Origin: Oribacterium sp. NK2B42 | GTDB taxonomy: Bacteria; Bacillota; Clostridia; Lachnospirales; Lachnospiraceae | Length of the DNA stretch: 64,000 bases | NCBI RefSeq assembly: GCF_000424445.1 | Contig: NZ_AUJX01000004.1 | Location: forward strand, 124,001 to 188,000 | Reading direction: 5' to 3' | Shown here: positions 36,839 to 46,074 of the stretch, in pieces | Numbering within the stretch: the stretch's first letter is position 1 | Layout: each line of letters opens with the position of its first letter | The notes under the pieces: model-generated | Told to the model about the DNA's origin: nothing | The model's input: the letters and a program-made list of their open reading frames with translations, nothing else | Database searches by the model: none | Position numbers and translations under genes: made by a program

Positions 36839-37969
36839 ATGCCAACACCGAGAGAAACCAGTATTTGGGGCAATATAAGAAGTGATCTTAACAAGGCTCA
36901 GCAGAGTATCCTGAATGGACAGTATTCCGAGGCTATGATCCTCGATAAGAGCATCCTTAAAACTCTGGTTCGTTTACAGATCGATAAAGCCGTTCTGGTA
37001 TCCAACAATCTTGAAAACGACATAGATCAGCTTTATAACAATCATCTTATTTCCGAAGAAACAAGAAACAACTATCACACCATACGTTTATATGGAGAGC
37101 GTGCGGAATCCGGTGAAGCCTCATCACAGGCTGCCAATGATTCCTTTTCTCTCATCCGTGATGAACTTGCTGTTTACATGGATTCGGCTTCCGATTCCAG
37201 ACAGTCTGTTCCTTCCTACACCCAGAACATAAGAGAGGCTGCACAGGCTTCCGATGAATATGGTGATGCCCCGAAAGATAATGCAGATGCCTTTGATGAA
37301 ACAGCAGTGGAAAGTAATTTCCGGAATCCCGAAGATTTATCCGGCACATCCACCGGAAGCACACCTTCCTTCGTAAGTAACATTGGTAATGTAGACATTC
37401 CTCTGTCAAACAGCTCCGCAGGAAGAGGCTCATCCCAGAAACGTACTTCACGTCCCACAAGACCGCTTCGTGACAGTGAACGTGTCACAAGAAATCAGGA
37501 AAGACGGATGTCTCCGGGCAGAGACGGAAGGCCTTCACGCAGAGTTAAGAGAAGAAGCAGCTCTCTTGATATGTACAATATCATGAAGTTTGCTATTCCT
37601 ATCGCATGTATCATACTTCTTATTATCCTTATAAAGATAATAATGGGAGGTTCCGATAAGTCCACAATCGAGACAACTCCTGCTGCAACAACAGAAGCAG
37701 TTATGGAAACAACAGCTGCCGCTGAGGCTATTCCCGAGGAAACTGCAGCTCCCGAGACTGAAGCAGCTGCATCTGTCTGGGTAACAACCACAGGTGTAAA
37801 GGTTCGTACAGAGCCCAATACAGATTGTGAGGTTCTGGATGTTCTTGACGCAGGCGTTCAGGTAACTTATAAGGGTGATGCCGGAGACGAATGGATCATG
37901 ATAGATTACAATGGCCGCGATGCATACCTTAACAAGCAGTTTGTTCAGCCTGTTGCCTCTGAAGCATAA
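36839..37969 (+). CDS. Membrane protein with DUF4145-like N-terminus and SH3b C-terminus
   Basis: A 376-residue protein; start set at 36839 because AAGGAGG stands just before it. Residues 1-115 are helical and resemble DUF4145/HEPN-type helical bundles (NLNKAQQSILNGQYSEAM...YHTIRLYGERAESG). A Ser/Arg/Pro-rich linker with a basic patch (RRMSPGRDGRPSRRVKRRS) leads to one membrane helix (about 248-270). Outside the membrane, an acidic Thr/Ala-rich spacer ends in a bacterial SH3 domain (about 312-372, VWVTTTGVKVRTEPNTDCEV). The N-terminus is likely cytoplasmic. SH3b domains often bind the cell wall; role otherwise unknown. Confidence 0.75.
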   Translation: MPTPRETSIWGNIRSDLNKAQQSILNGQYSEAMILDKSILKTLVRLQIDKAVLVSNNLENDIDQLYNNHLISEETRNNYHTIRLYGERAESGEASSQAANDSFSLIRDELAVYMDSASDSRQSVPSYTQNIREAAQASDEYGDAPKDNADAFDETAVESNFRNPEDLSGTSTGSTPSFVSNIGNVDIPLSNSSAGRGSSQKRTSRPTRPLRDSERVTRNQERRMSPGRDGRPSRRVKRRSSSLDMYNIMKFAIPIACIILLIILIKIIMGGSDKSTIETTPAATTEAVMETTAAAEAIPEETAAPETEAAASVWVTTTGVKVRTEPNTDCEVLDVLDAGVQVTYKGDAGDEWIMIDYNGRDAYLNKQFVQPVASEA

Positions 37970-37985
37970 TTCTTTATAACGATTG

Positions 37986-38014
37986 AAAGCTTCCGGTTCG
38001 CCGGAAGCTTTTTA
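37986..38014 (+). terminator. Intrinsic terminator
   Basis: Stem AAAGCTTCCGG / CCGGAAGCTTT with loop TTCG, followed by T-rich sequence. It ends the SH3b protein transcript. Confidence 0.85.
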
Positions 38015-38027
38015 TATTTCAGAGTTA

Positions 38028-38071
38028 TCCAGCGGGGACGGTTCTCTCCGGCGAGAACCGTCCCCGCTGGA
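38028..38071. repeat. Dispersed palindromic repeat, copy 2
   Basis: Stem TCCAGCGGGGACGGTTCTC with its inverse around a TCCGGC loop. It is the same element as at 35702-35745 with a matched G/C change in both arms (CAGCGG and CCGCTG). Confidence 0.85.
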
Positions 38072-38139
38072 TTTCAAAGAATCGTTGCTCCCGGGATTAA
38101 AAATCCCGTAAAATCCCGGGTAGTTTCTTCTGACTTTCT

Positions 38140-38168
38140 TTGCATTGAATAGACCAATAATGTATAAT
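38140..38168 (+). promoter_or_regulatory. Promoter of the two-component system operon
   Basis: A -35 TTGCAT (38140-38145) and a -10 TATAAT (38163-38168), 17 bp apart, 59 bp before the response regulator start. Confidence 0.7.
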
Positions 38169-38226
38169 AATGTAGTTTATTAGTATCTACAGATACCTAC
38201 TTCACCTACCAACAGGAGGTTTTTAT

Positions 38227-38937
38227 ATGCAGACAATTCTTGTATGCGACGACGACAAGCAGATCGTCGAAGCCATTTCCATCTATCTTACCGGAGAAGG
38301 ATTCAACGTCCTCAAAGCTTATGACGGCTATGATGTTCTGGAGATCATGGAACAGCACAGGGTGGATCTTCTCATCATCGACGTAATGATGCCTGGTCTT
38401 GACGGAGTTCATACCGTTTTAAAAATAAGGGAGACCAGTTCCATACCTATCATCATGCTTTCCGCAAAGGGTGAGGACAATGACAAGATCCTCGGTCTTA
38501 ATGTGGGGGCAGATGACTATCTCACCAAACCTTATAACCCTCTTGAGCTTATTGCCAGAGTAAAGTCACAGCTCCGCAGATATACCCAGCTCGGAAACAT
38601 CGGAGAGGCTGACAACGGAAACATTTATGCCTGCGGAGGTCTCATGATGAATGACGATACAAAGGAGGTTACCGTTGATGGCAATGCCGTAAAGCTGACA
38701 CCTATCGAATATAACATCCTTCTTCTCCTGGTAAAGAATGCCGGCAAGGTTTTCTCTATTGATGACATCTATACTTCCATCTGGAATGAGGAAGCAATCG
38801 GTGCAGACAATACTGTAGCTGTCCATATACGTCATATACGTGAAAAAATCGAGATAAATCCCCGTGAACCGAGATATCTTAAGGTAGTTTGGGGTGTAGG
38901 CTATAAAATCGAAAAACAGGACTCTGCCAAATCATGA
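38227..38937 (+). CDS. OmpR/PhoB-family response regulator
   Basis: A 236-residue regulator. The receiver domain has the acidic cluster CDDDKQIVEA, the phosphorylated Asp52 in LLIIDVMMPG, and Lys in DDYLTKPYNP. The C-terminal winged helix carries VKLTPIEYNILLLLVKNAGK and AVHIRHIREKIE. AGGAGG precedes the start. It overlaps the histidine kinase gene by 4 bp (ATGA), so the two are a pair. Confidence 0.95.
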   Translation: MQTILVCDDDKQIVEAISIYLTGEGFNVLKAYDGYDVLEIMEQHRVDLLIIDVMMPGLDGVHTVLKIRETSSIPIIMLSAKGEDNDKILGLNVGADDYLTKPYNPLELIARVKSQLRRYTQLGNIGEADNGNIYACGGLMMNDDTKEVTVDGNAVKLTPIEYNILLLLVKNAGKVFSIDDIYTSIWNEEAIGADNTVAVHIRHIREKIEINPREPRYLKVVWGVGYKIEKQDSAKS

Positions 38938-41114
38938 AACGAATCATCCTTACAATAATTAATTTTGTCTCGATAATCCTTATAATCTGCAGCATCGGTG
39001 TCTTAACCTTCGGTGCTGCGGAGGGATCAGCCCTGGAGTATGTACGTCAGCCGGATTATATTAAGAGCGTCTCCTACGAGTCTCAGGTAAATGAGATGAT
39101 GACGGATGTTTTCGACTATGTTCAGCTCACGGATATTTTTGAAAAAAACGGAAAGCTGGACCTTGGTCTCATCATAGCTCAGGCTGACATACAGGGACAG
39201 AATGTATCCTACTCCCTCGATTATCTCATACAGTATGCCAGATCCATGGGCTATTATTTTGATTCCTGGAATCGTCTCAAAAATGACGGATCCAGAACCA
39301 TATCAAAGGAAGATGATGAACTCAATCATCAGATAATAGTTCAATATCGTGCTTATCTTCCCAATTATAAACAAACCAGCCCCACAGACGGTCAGATGTC
39401 TCTCGGAGCTCTCGCGGAAGAAGCATTAACATATCTGGCCAGGTACTATGCGGTAAAAAATGAGTTCGATAAAAGTGCAACCAACTTCTTCTTTAATATC
39501 CGGTATACCTCAAAGGGTAAGGAAGTGGTTTTCACAAACGATACCGAACGGACTGAAGATGATATACGTTCCCTGCCGAGTTTTGCTTATGCGGATTCCA
39601 ACTCACTCCAGGTATCCACAAGCTTCAGAAACATTCCCCAAAACCTTATCCCGCTTTTACAGGCCAGAAATCCATTTCAGTCAGAAAGCTCACAATACCA
39701 CTATTCTGTTGGCATAGATACCTCATTTCCCAATGATGATATCCTGAAAGAAAATGCAGAGATTTATAACAGCCGAAGGATTTCAAGTATATCAGGACTC
39801 CTGGTGCTTTCACTGTCCTCTATAGCGGCGATTTCATCTCTTGTATATCTTGCCCTTAAAACCGGACAAAGCGAGGACAAAGCAGATAAAAAGATCCATC
39901 TTTATAAGATTGATCACTGTCCCACAGAGATAATTGTTTCAGCATTCTTTATCTGGGGCTTTATCGCAGAAATGGTATCGCCGCAGTTTCTTGAGTCTTT
40001 GGAAAATGTTATCGGTGTTCTGAACAACTGGGATTTCTGGACATCGGCATTAAGCTTTCTCCTGAAGTACATCGTGTTTGTTCCGATGCTGTTTTCGCTA
40101 ATAAGAAATTATAAAGCAGAGCGCTTGTGGAAATCATCGTTGCTGAAAAAGATATGTGATCTTTTCGGGCATTACATCTTCAGTGCCGAGAAAACCACCT
40201 CCAGGCTCTTCAGCTATCTCTTGTTTGTTCTGCCGAACCTTTTGGCATTTGCAATGATAATTTTCCTTTTCGTCCGTTTCTATAAAATGGCAAGTCTCAA
40301 TGCTTTACTGCTTGCCCTTGCGATACTTCTCATCATTCTGTCAATTGATTTTTATGCCTGGCACATAGCAACGGGTCTGAGTCATGCAGTTGATGAGCAG
40401 GTTAAGTCCGAACGTTTAAAGGCAGACCTTATCACCAATGTTTCCCATGACCTGAAAACACCTCTGACTTCCATAATAAGCTATGTAGACCTGCTTAAAC
40501 GTGAGGAAATAGATAACCCGAGAGTTCAGGAGTATATAAAGGTTCTTGACCAGAAATCCACCAGACTTAAAACCCTGACGGAGGATCTGGTTGAAGCAAG
40601 TAAGGCAAGCTCCGGAAATGTCAAGATAGACTTTGCGGATATCAATTACAACGAAATAGTTGAACAGGCACTTGGAGAATTTGAAGACAAGACCCATGCC
40701 GCAAAGCTTGAAGTGATACTCAATTACCCGGAGCATCCTGTTATGATCTCTGCCGACGGAAGACATCTTTGGAGAGTTATCGAGAATCTCTTAAATAACT
40801 GCTGTAAATATGCTCTTCGTGAATCGAGAGTTTACGTGGATATCACCGAGGATGATGATTCGGATACAGCAACCTGCACCATAAAAAACATTTCCTCAAG
40901 ACCACTTAACATTTCTCCCGAAGAACTCACGGAGAGATTTGTAAGAGGCGATGTAAGCCGTACAACCGAGGGTTCGGGTCTCGGACTCTCCATAGCAAAG
41001 AGCCTGACAAAGCTTATGAACGGAGAGCTTGTTATAAGCATTGACGGAGATCTCTATAAAGCATCCGTAGTCCTGAAAAAGGCTGTGAAAGAAGCAAATG
41101 ATACAAAAGATTAA
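38934..41114 (+). CDS. Membrane sensor histidine kinase
   Basis: A 726-residue kinase. An N-terminal membrane helix (about 7-29) and a large extracellular domain (about 30-280) are followed by several membrane helices (between about 285 and 485). The HisKA motif is NVSHDLKTPLTSIISYVDLL (His about 505), and the HATPase has an N box in LLNNCCKYAL and the G box GLGLSIAKSL. The gene overlaps the following D,D-carboxypeptidase gene by 17 bp. A signal linked to the cell wall is likely from context. Confidence 0.93.
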   Translation: MKRIILTIINFVSIILIICSIGVLTFGAAEGSALEYVRQPDYIKSVSYESQVNEMMTDVFDYVQLTDIFEKNGKLDLGLIIAQADIQGQNVSYSLDYLIQYARSMGYYFDSWNRLKNDGSRTISKEDDELNHQIIVQYRAYLPNYKQTSPTDGQMSLGALAEEALTYLARYYAVKNEFDKSATNFFFNIRYTSKGKEVVFTNDTERTEDDIRSLPSFAYADSNSLQVSTSFRNIPQNLIPLLQARNPFQSESSQYHYSVGIDTSFPNDDILKENAEIYNSRRISSISGLLVLSLSSIAAISSLVYLALKTGQSEDKADKKIHLYKIDHCPTEIIVSAFFIWGFIAEMVSPQFLESLENVIGVLNNWDFWTSALSFLLKYIVFVPMLFSLIRNYKAERLWKSSLLKKICDLFGHYIFSAEKTTSRLFSYLLFVLPNLLAFAMIIFLFVRFYKMASLNALLLALAILLIILSIDFYAWHIATGLSHAVDEQVKSERLKADLITNVSHDLKTPLTSIISYVDLLKREEIDNPRVQEYIKVLDQKSTRLKTLTEDLVEASKASSGNVKIDFADINYNEIVEQALGEFEDKTHAAKLEVILNYPEHPVMISADGRHLWRVIENLLNNCCKYALRESRVYVDITEDDDSDTATCTIKNISSRPLNISPEELTERFVRGDVSRTTEGSGLGLSIAKSLTKLMNGELVISIDGDLYKASVVLKKAVKEANDTKD

Positions 41115-42693
41115 ATCCTTTATAAACAAAAATAAGCTGTGTAAGCAGGTTTTGATGACCCTTGCCTCCGTCTTCATTATCACCTCAAGGTGCTATGCCG
41201 AAGGATGGCCTCAGGCTGACTTTGATATCGTATCAGACGGTGCAATCCTGATTGATGCCGATTCCGGTGCCGTACTTTATGAAAAGAATGCAACCACCGC
41301 CTATTATCCGGCTTCCATAACAAAGGTTCTTACAGCGATCCTGGTACTTGAGAATTGTGATAATCTGGAAGACAAGGTCACCTTTTCCTATGCAGCGGTA
41401 AATACGAATCTGGAACCCAATTCAACCATCATCGGTGCGGTTCCGGGTGACAAGCTTTCTGTGCGTGACTGTCTTTACGGCCTCCTGCTTCATTCAGCAA
41501 ATGACTGTGCCAATGCTTTGGCCGAATATATTTCAAAAACCAATGAAAAATTTGCAGATCTGATGAATGAAAAAGCCGCGGAGCTTGGATGTGTTAATTC
41601 TCACTTTGTCAATCCATCGGGACTTAACGATCCGGAGCATTATACCTGCGCTTACGATTATGCAAAGATCATGCAGTATGCCATCAAAAATGATACCTTC
41701 CGAAGCATTGATGCAACCCAGGCCTATACACATGCACCCATAACAAAATATCCCAATGTTGATGACAGCGAGAATACCGTTTACGCCCACCATCATATGA
41801 TGAGAAAAAGCTATTCGGACTACTATCCCGGAGTTTTCGCAGGAAAGACCGGCTATACAACATTGGCAGGTAATACCCTGGTTACGGCATGTGAAAGAGA
41901 CGGCATGACTCTTATCGCTGTGATACTTAACGGTCATAGTGCACAGTACTCAGATACCAAAAAACTCTTTGATTTTGGCTATGATAATTTCTATTCCATA
42001 AGTGCCAGGAGCAATGATAAGAATCTGAACAAGCTCTCCAGCAATATGAAGGTTTATGGCATTCAGCTTATAGACTCAATAGGCTTCGATATCTCTCCTT
42101 CATATCATATAACAGTCCCTAAAGGGGATAACATCGATGCTGTTACGGATACTCTTACCTATGATCTTAGTGACGAAGAAAAAAGTGATGGTTCTTTCGC
42201 ACGTATCGACTATAGTTACGGCGACAGGGAAGTAGGAAAAGCATATATCAAATTAAGCGATAATTCTCTGAAGACCAAACTCAGCAGGCAGCTGGCAGAA
42301 GAAGCTTCAGAAACAGGAGCTGTGAAACTGCAGGAAGAAACAATTCCTGAAACCATCAGTATAACCAGTAATGAATCCGATGCGGTTTCCAACTCAGGAA
42401 CCGAACATCCTGAGGCTCAGGAAAAACATGCGCCTATAGTGATAAACAACGAGGACGGACGCCTGGAAATATCCAAACCCATCAAACAACTGCTGCTGAT
42501 ACTCGGGTCTATCGCTCTCATTGCAGGAATTATCTTTCTCGTTTACTTCCTGTTTGAACTACGAGAAAAATATGCCAATAACAGACGAAGATCCCGGATG
42601 CTCAAGCATACAAGAGATCTTTCAAAGGCACAGAAGATACGAAGAGATATGCTTTTAAACAGCCGCTCAAGAAAAAAATATCCTAAAAAATAA
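41098..42693 (+). CDS. dacA: D-alanyl-D-alanine carboxypeptidase (PBP5-type)
   Basis: A 531-residue penicillin-binding enzyme that trims the last D-Ala of the peptidoglycan stem. The catalytic motifs are SITK (Ser about 73), SAN in LLHSANDCANALA and KTG in AGKTGYTT. An N-terminal hydrophobic signal (about 15-34) and a C-terminal membrane helix near residues 462-483 anchor it; most homologues have only an amphipathic C-terminal helix. Its start lies inside the kinase gene, so it is translationally coupled to the two-component system. Confidence 0.9.
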   Translation: MIQKIKSFINKNKLCKQVLMTLASVFIITSRCYAEGWPQADFDIVSDGAILIDADSGAVLYEKNATTAYYPASITKVLTAILVLENCDNLEDKVTFSYAAVNTNLEPNSTIIGAVPGDKLSVRDCLYGLLLHSANDCANALAEYISKTNEKFADLMNEKAAELGCVNSHFVNPSGLNDPEHYTCAYDYAKIMQYAIKNDTFRSIDATQAYTHAPITKYPNVDDSENTVYAHHHMMRKSYSDYYPGVFAGKTGYTTLAGNTLVTACERDGMTLIAVILNGHSAQYSDTKKLFDFGYDNFYSISARSNDKNLNKLSSNMKVYGIQLIDSIGFDISPSYHITVPKGDNIDAVTDTLTYDLSDEEKSDGSFARIDYSYGDREVGKAYIKLSDNSLKTKLSRQLAEEASETGAVKLQEETIPETISITSNESDAVSNSGTEHPEAQEKHAPIVINNEDGRLEISKPIKQLLLILGSIALIAGIIFLVYFLFELREKYANNRRRSRMLKHTRDLSKAQKIRRDMLLNSRSRKKYPKK

Positions 42694-42792
42694 AGAGCCT
42701 CACGGCCTTCGGGATTGAAAATCCCGGACATATAAACAAATGCAGATGTCAGAGCTGATCACTCCCCTGACAACTGCACTTTTTCGGTACTA

Positions 42793-42852
42793 AAAGGCAC
42801 TGCGGAATTGTTTTGCATCCATTAAACAAAGCGATTCTGCAGTGCCTTTTTT
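42793..42852. terminator. Convergent intrinsic terminator
   Basis: AAAAGGCACTGCGGAAT pairs with ATTCTGCAGTGCCTTTT around a loop of about 24 bases; T-runs on both strands. It ends dacA on the plus strand and the metallopeptidase on the minus strand. Confidence 0.75.
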
Positions 42853-43402
42853 ATTCCATACGTCCGATTATCACTCCGCCATTTTCATCAAGCCATTTTC
42901 GTCTTTCCCTGTAATCAGGTAAAACCTTTTCAACAAGTGCCCAGAACTGAAAGGAATGATTCATTTCTTTTCTGTGACATAACTCATGTACCACTACGTA
43001 ATCTATTATCTCCGGAGGTGTCAGCATAAGAAGGCAGTTAAAATTCAGATTACCTTTGGAGCTGCAGCTTCCCCATCTGGACTTTTGGTTCCTTATGGTT
43101 ATGCGGCCATACTGAACTCCAACCTTGGGTGCGAAGTATTCCACACGTTTTGGTATGTACTCCACAGCCTTGTCTCCCAATTTGCTTAGTTCTTCGTTAC
43201 TGAGCGGTTCAACGCTCTTTGCCCGCTCTCTTTCTTTCCTGACTTTATCCACATGATCCTTGATCCATTTTGCCCTTTTTTGCAAAATCTCTTGTATCTC
43301 AGCATTAGTTGTATTATATGGAGCTTTAATGATCACTTCTGCCTTACTGTTGACTGTGATCACCACCGATTTTCTGTTACATCTCTGTATTTCTATCTGC
43401 AT
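42851..43402 (-). CDS. YgjP/DUF45-type M48-like metallopeptidase
   Basis: A 183-residue protein. The zinc-binding motif is VVHELCHRKEMNHSFQFW, a HExxH-like pattern with the third ligand in the same region. The conserved core RWGSCSSKGNLNFNCLL matches the family. Its cellular role is unclear. Normal length for YgjP-type proteins. Confidence 0.85.
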   Translation of the reverse strand: MQIEIQRCNRKSVVITVNSKAEVIIKAPYNTTNAEIQEILQKRAKWIKDHVDKVRKERERAKSVEPLSNEELSKLGDKAVEYIPKRVEYFAPKVGVQYGRITIRNQKSRWGSCSSKGNLNFNCLLMLTPPEIIDYVVVHELCHRKEMNHSFQFWALVEKVLPDYRERRKWLDENGGVIIGRME

Positions 43403-43454
43403 TTCCTTACACCTCGGTTTTTATATTAACATAATTTATCATGGAGCAGGGATA

Positions 43455-43500
43455 CAAAAAACGCCCGAACCGGGAATTCTCCCAATCCGAGCGCTTTTAA
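43455..43500 (-). terminator. Terminator after the HPr-like gene
   Basis: On the minus strand GCTCGGATTGGGA pairs with TCCCGGTTCGGGC with some wobble, followed by TTTTTT. It lies after the stop of the gene at 43514. Confidence 0.6.
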
Positions 43501-43513
43501 CGATTTAAGCGGA

Positions 43514-43744
43514 TCACTCAACAATATAGTCCTTGAGAGAAACCCTTGCATCCGCAAGATTCTCTGTTCTGACCTTAAGGTTCAAAACCTTTCCAAGGCC
43601 CATATAAATTATTCCAAGTACTGATTTTGCATCAACGATTTTTGACCCCTGAACAAGATCCATCTCGTATGGAAGCTTTGATGTTAATGCTACGAAATCT
43701 CCTACTGCCTCACGATTTGGAATCATAATGTTTAATTCACTCAT
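43514..43744 (-). CDS. HPr-like protein lacking the active-site His (Crh-like)
   Basis: A 76-residue HPr-fold protein. By alignment, HPr His15 corresponds to Asn10 here, so it cannot carry phosphate in PTS transfer. The regulatory serine region KSIMG is retained as AKSVLG with Ser41 equivalent to Ser46 of HPr. This combination is that of Crh, the CcpA co-regulator of Bacillus. Non-PTS HPr homologues are frequent in clostridia, so an ancestral role is also possible. Single gene, with a purine-rich GGAGGAAAA at the start. Confidence 0.8.
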   Translation of the reverse strand: MSELNIMIPNREAVGDFVALTSKLPYEMDLVQGSKIVDAKSVLGIIYMGLGKVLNLKVRTENLADARVSLKDYIVE

Positions 43745-44159
43745 CGCTTTTTCCTCCTGAAATCTGCAAAAATAAAAACTAATCCCAAATAATCACTTAA
43801 AATCTCAGTAAATACTTACACTCTGCTGTCTGTCAATCGGTTTGCACGATGATAACACCTTCATTCTTAAATTGCAATGAAATAATTTTGAATTTAATTT
43901 TACAATTACCTTGCCTCTCAATAATTTAAATTTTTTAAATAAAACATCATTTGGCTCCCGCTGATTTTTTGTTCTTAATGTCATGCGTAATTCGTGTATC
44001 CTATAATACATTGTGCATTATCTATTTACTTTTAAATTTTTTTATGACATTTTGGAATAATGTGCTATAATTTTCACCTGTATATAGAGTTTGCACAATA
44101 ATTCCGGTTGCATCCGGAACATATTCAGCACTTTGAAAACTGAATAAGGAGGGGATAAT
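43745..44159. other. AT-rich intergenic region
   Basis: It contains the promoter of the 67-residue gene (44044-44071) and AT-rich sequence. A 68-codon minus-strand frame (43805-44011) has no ribosome binding site and an unconvincing composition, so I do not annotate it. Confidence 0.5.
44044..44071 (+). promoter_or_regulatory. Promoter of the 67-residue protein gene
   Basis: A -35 ATGACA (44044-44049) and a -10 TATAAT (44066-44071), 16 bp apart. Confidence 0.55.
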
Positions 44160-44363
44160 ATGGATAGAATTCATTCAGTTCTATCACATCTTAACGGAGA
44201 TCATCAGATCAGCGTTTACCGTGTTAATTCCCATCTTGATATCGAGATGACAAACACTTCTGTAAATACTTTTCTTGGAATGATCTCTAACGGTACCATC
44301 GACATCAGTCAGGTGGTTCAGATCAACTGTGATAAGAACATCATTTATAATATTTGTGCATAA
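44160..44363 (+). CDS. Small 67-residue protein, unknown
   Basis: AAGGAGGGG directly precedes the ATG, a promoter lies at 44044-44071 and a terminator follows the stop. The product (MDRIHSVLSHLNGDHQ and on, ending NIIYNICA) is soluble, with no membrane helix or recognised domain. A central SVNTFLGMISNGTIDISQVVQI suggests a compact alpha/beta domain. Function unknown, but the expression signals make a real gene likely. Confidence 0.65.
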   Translation: MDRIHSVLSHLNGDHQISVYRVNSHLDIEMTNTSVNTFLGMISNGTIDISQVVQINCDKNIIYNICA

Positions 44364-44364
44364 T

Positions 44365-44407
44365 AAAAGAGAACCCGAAACGGTTTTGCCGTTTCAGGTT
44401 CTCTTTT
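44365..44407. terminator. Bidirectional terminator between the small gene and uxaA
   Basis: A long stem AGAGAACC-GAAACGG / CCGTTTC-GGTTCTCT with a TTTTG loop and A/T runs on both sides. It serves the plus-strand 67-residue gene and the minus-strand uxaA gene. Confidence 0.8.
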
Positions 44408-44442
44408 CTATTTTACAGAACCAAACCCACAGTGAATGGTTC

Positions 44443-45933
44443 TTACAGGACTACCCCATCCTTAAATATAGATATCTCTCTGAAGCCATGCTTTTCCGCC
44501 TGAGTCTGTTTTCCTGAGGCAATCTCTTTAACAAAGTCAAACAATCTTCTTCCGGCATCATCCACTGACTCACCTTCTGAAGCCACAGGTCCTGCATTGA
44601 AATCTATCCAGTTCTTTTTCTTTTCCGCAAGCCTGTCATTTGTAGCAATCTTGGCAACCGGTGCAGGTGCTCCAAATGGTGTTCCTCTTCCTGTTGTAAA
44701 AAGGATAACTGTACATCCTGCTGCAGTAAGATTTGTACTGGAAACAAGATCATTGCCCGGACCGTAAAGAAGGTTAAGTCCCTTGGTATGTACCGGTTCA
44801 GCATAGGAAAGAACATCTGAAATCGCTGCCTTTCCGCCCTTCTGTACACATCCGCAGGATTTATCCTCAAGTGTGGTTATTCCACCCTCCTTGTTACCGG
44901 GAGACGGATTATCGTAAACCACCTCATTATGGCTTATAAAGTAATCCTTGAAGCCATTAAGCATATTTGATGCCTTCTCAAAGACTTCTTTGTTAATGCA
45001 TCTGTCCATGAGCATACTCTCTGCCCCGAACATCTCAGGCACCTCTGTAAGAATTGTGGTTCCGCCCTGAGCAACGATCATATCGGATACTCTTCCTACA
45101 GTCGGGTTCGCAGTTATGCCGGAAAGACCATCCGATCCGCCGCACTTCATACCAAGTACAAGCTTATCTATACCTACAGTCTCTCTCTTAAACTTACCTG
45201 CATACTCCGCAAGCTCATGTAAAAGCTCTGATCCTGCCTCAAATTCGTCCTCAACCTCCTGGCAGGTAAGGAACTTTACTCTCTCGGGGTCATACTCACC
45301 AAGCTCCTTAAGGAACTGCTCATGTGTGAGATTCTCACATCCAAGGGAAAGTACAAGTACAGCTCCCGCATTGGGGTGACGTACAAGGTCTGCAAGCACC
45401 TTACGAGTCTGGGCATGATCTCCGCCTGTCTGAGAACATCCGAAAGGATGTGTATAGGTATAAAGCCCCTCTATGGAGCCTTTAACAATATCCTGATTCA
45501 TCTCCACAAGGTGCTTTGCCACATCATTAACGCACCCTACAGTGGGAATGATCCAGATTTCATTACGTGTTCCGACTTTTCCGTCAGGACGAACGAAACC
45601 TTCAAAGGTCTCAACAGGCATTTCTTTTTTCTCCGGTACAGCGGGGTTATAAGTATAAACCACCTCACCGCTTAAGTTGGTTGCCATATCATGAGTATGT
45701 ACCCACTGTCCTGTCTCAATATCTTTAGTTGCATGGCCAATGGAAACACCGTACTTAATGACCTGCTCATCCTTTTTAATAGGCTTAACAGCCACCTTAT
45801 GTCCCTGAGGGATATCTTCAGCTGCAGTTATGTCAATGTCATCAACCTGTATCTCCATGCCCTTACTGATGGGAGCGATGGCAACCACAACATTGTCTTC
45901 TGCATTTATATGAACTACCTTTGCTTTTGACAT
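44443..45933 (-). CDS. uxaA: Altronate dehydratase
   Basis: A 496-residue enzyme that dehydrates D-altronate to 2-keto-3-deoxygluconate in galacturonate catabolism. The N-terminal SAF domain (about 1-90) contains NVVVAIAPISKGMEI, followed by the UxaA catalytic domain with GCSQTGGDHAQTRK and KCGGSDGLSG. Of normal length. The gene is separated from uxaB by a terminator-like hairpin (45951-45997). Confidence 0.92.
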   Translation of the reverse strand: MSKAKVVHINAEDNVVVAIAPISKGMEIQVDDIDITAAEDIPQGHKVAVKPIKKDEQVIKYGVSIGHATKDIETGQWVHTHDMATNLSGEVVYTYNPAVPEKKEMPVETFEGFVRPDGKVGTRNEIWIIPTVGCVNDVAKHLVEMNQDIVKGSIEGLYTYTHPFGCSQTGGDHAQTRKVLADLVRHPNAGAVLVLSLGCENLTHEQFLKELGEYDPERVKFLTCQEVEDEFEAGSELLHELAEYAGKFKRETVGIDKLVLGMKCGGSDGLSGITANPTVGRVSDMIVAQGGTTILTEVPEMFGAESMLMDRCINKEVFEKASNMLNGFKDYFISHNEVVYDNPSPGNKEGGITTLEDKSCGCVQKGGKAAISDVLSYAEPVHTKGLNLLYGPGNDLVSSTNLTAAGCTVILFTTGRGTPFGAPAPVAKIATNDRLAEKKKNWIDFNAGPVASEGESVDDAGRRLFDFVKEIASGKQTQAEKHGFREISIFKDGVVL

Positions 45934-45950
45934 TTCATATCTCCTGTTCT

Positions 45951-45997
45951 AAAAAACGTCAGTCTTTTCGCAAATGTCATTTCACAAAAGACTGACG
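45951..45997 (-). terminator. Terminator-like hairpin between uxaB and uxaA
   Basis: Stem CGTCAGTCTTTT with its inverse around a loop of about 17 bases, followed on the minus strand by TTTTTT. It lies just before the uxaA ribosome binding site. Confidence 0.75.
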
Positions 45998-46074
45998 TCG
46001 TATAAATCACTTATTTAAAATCCTGGCGCATCTTCTCAGGATGATCCTTAAAAGATCGCATCCGATAATTTCTT

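Noticed and set aside
43805-44011. Minus-strand 68-codon frame
   Set aside because: No ribosome binding site, AT-rich and basic composition, no domain; overlaps likely promoter sequence.
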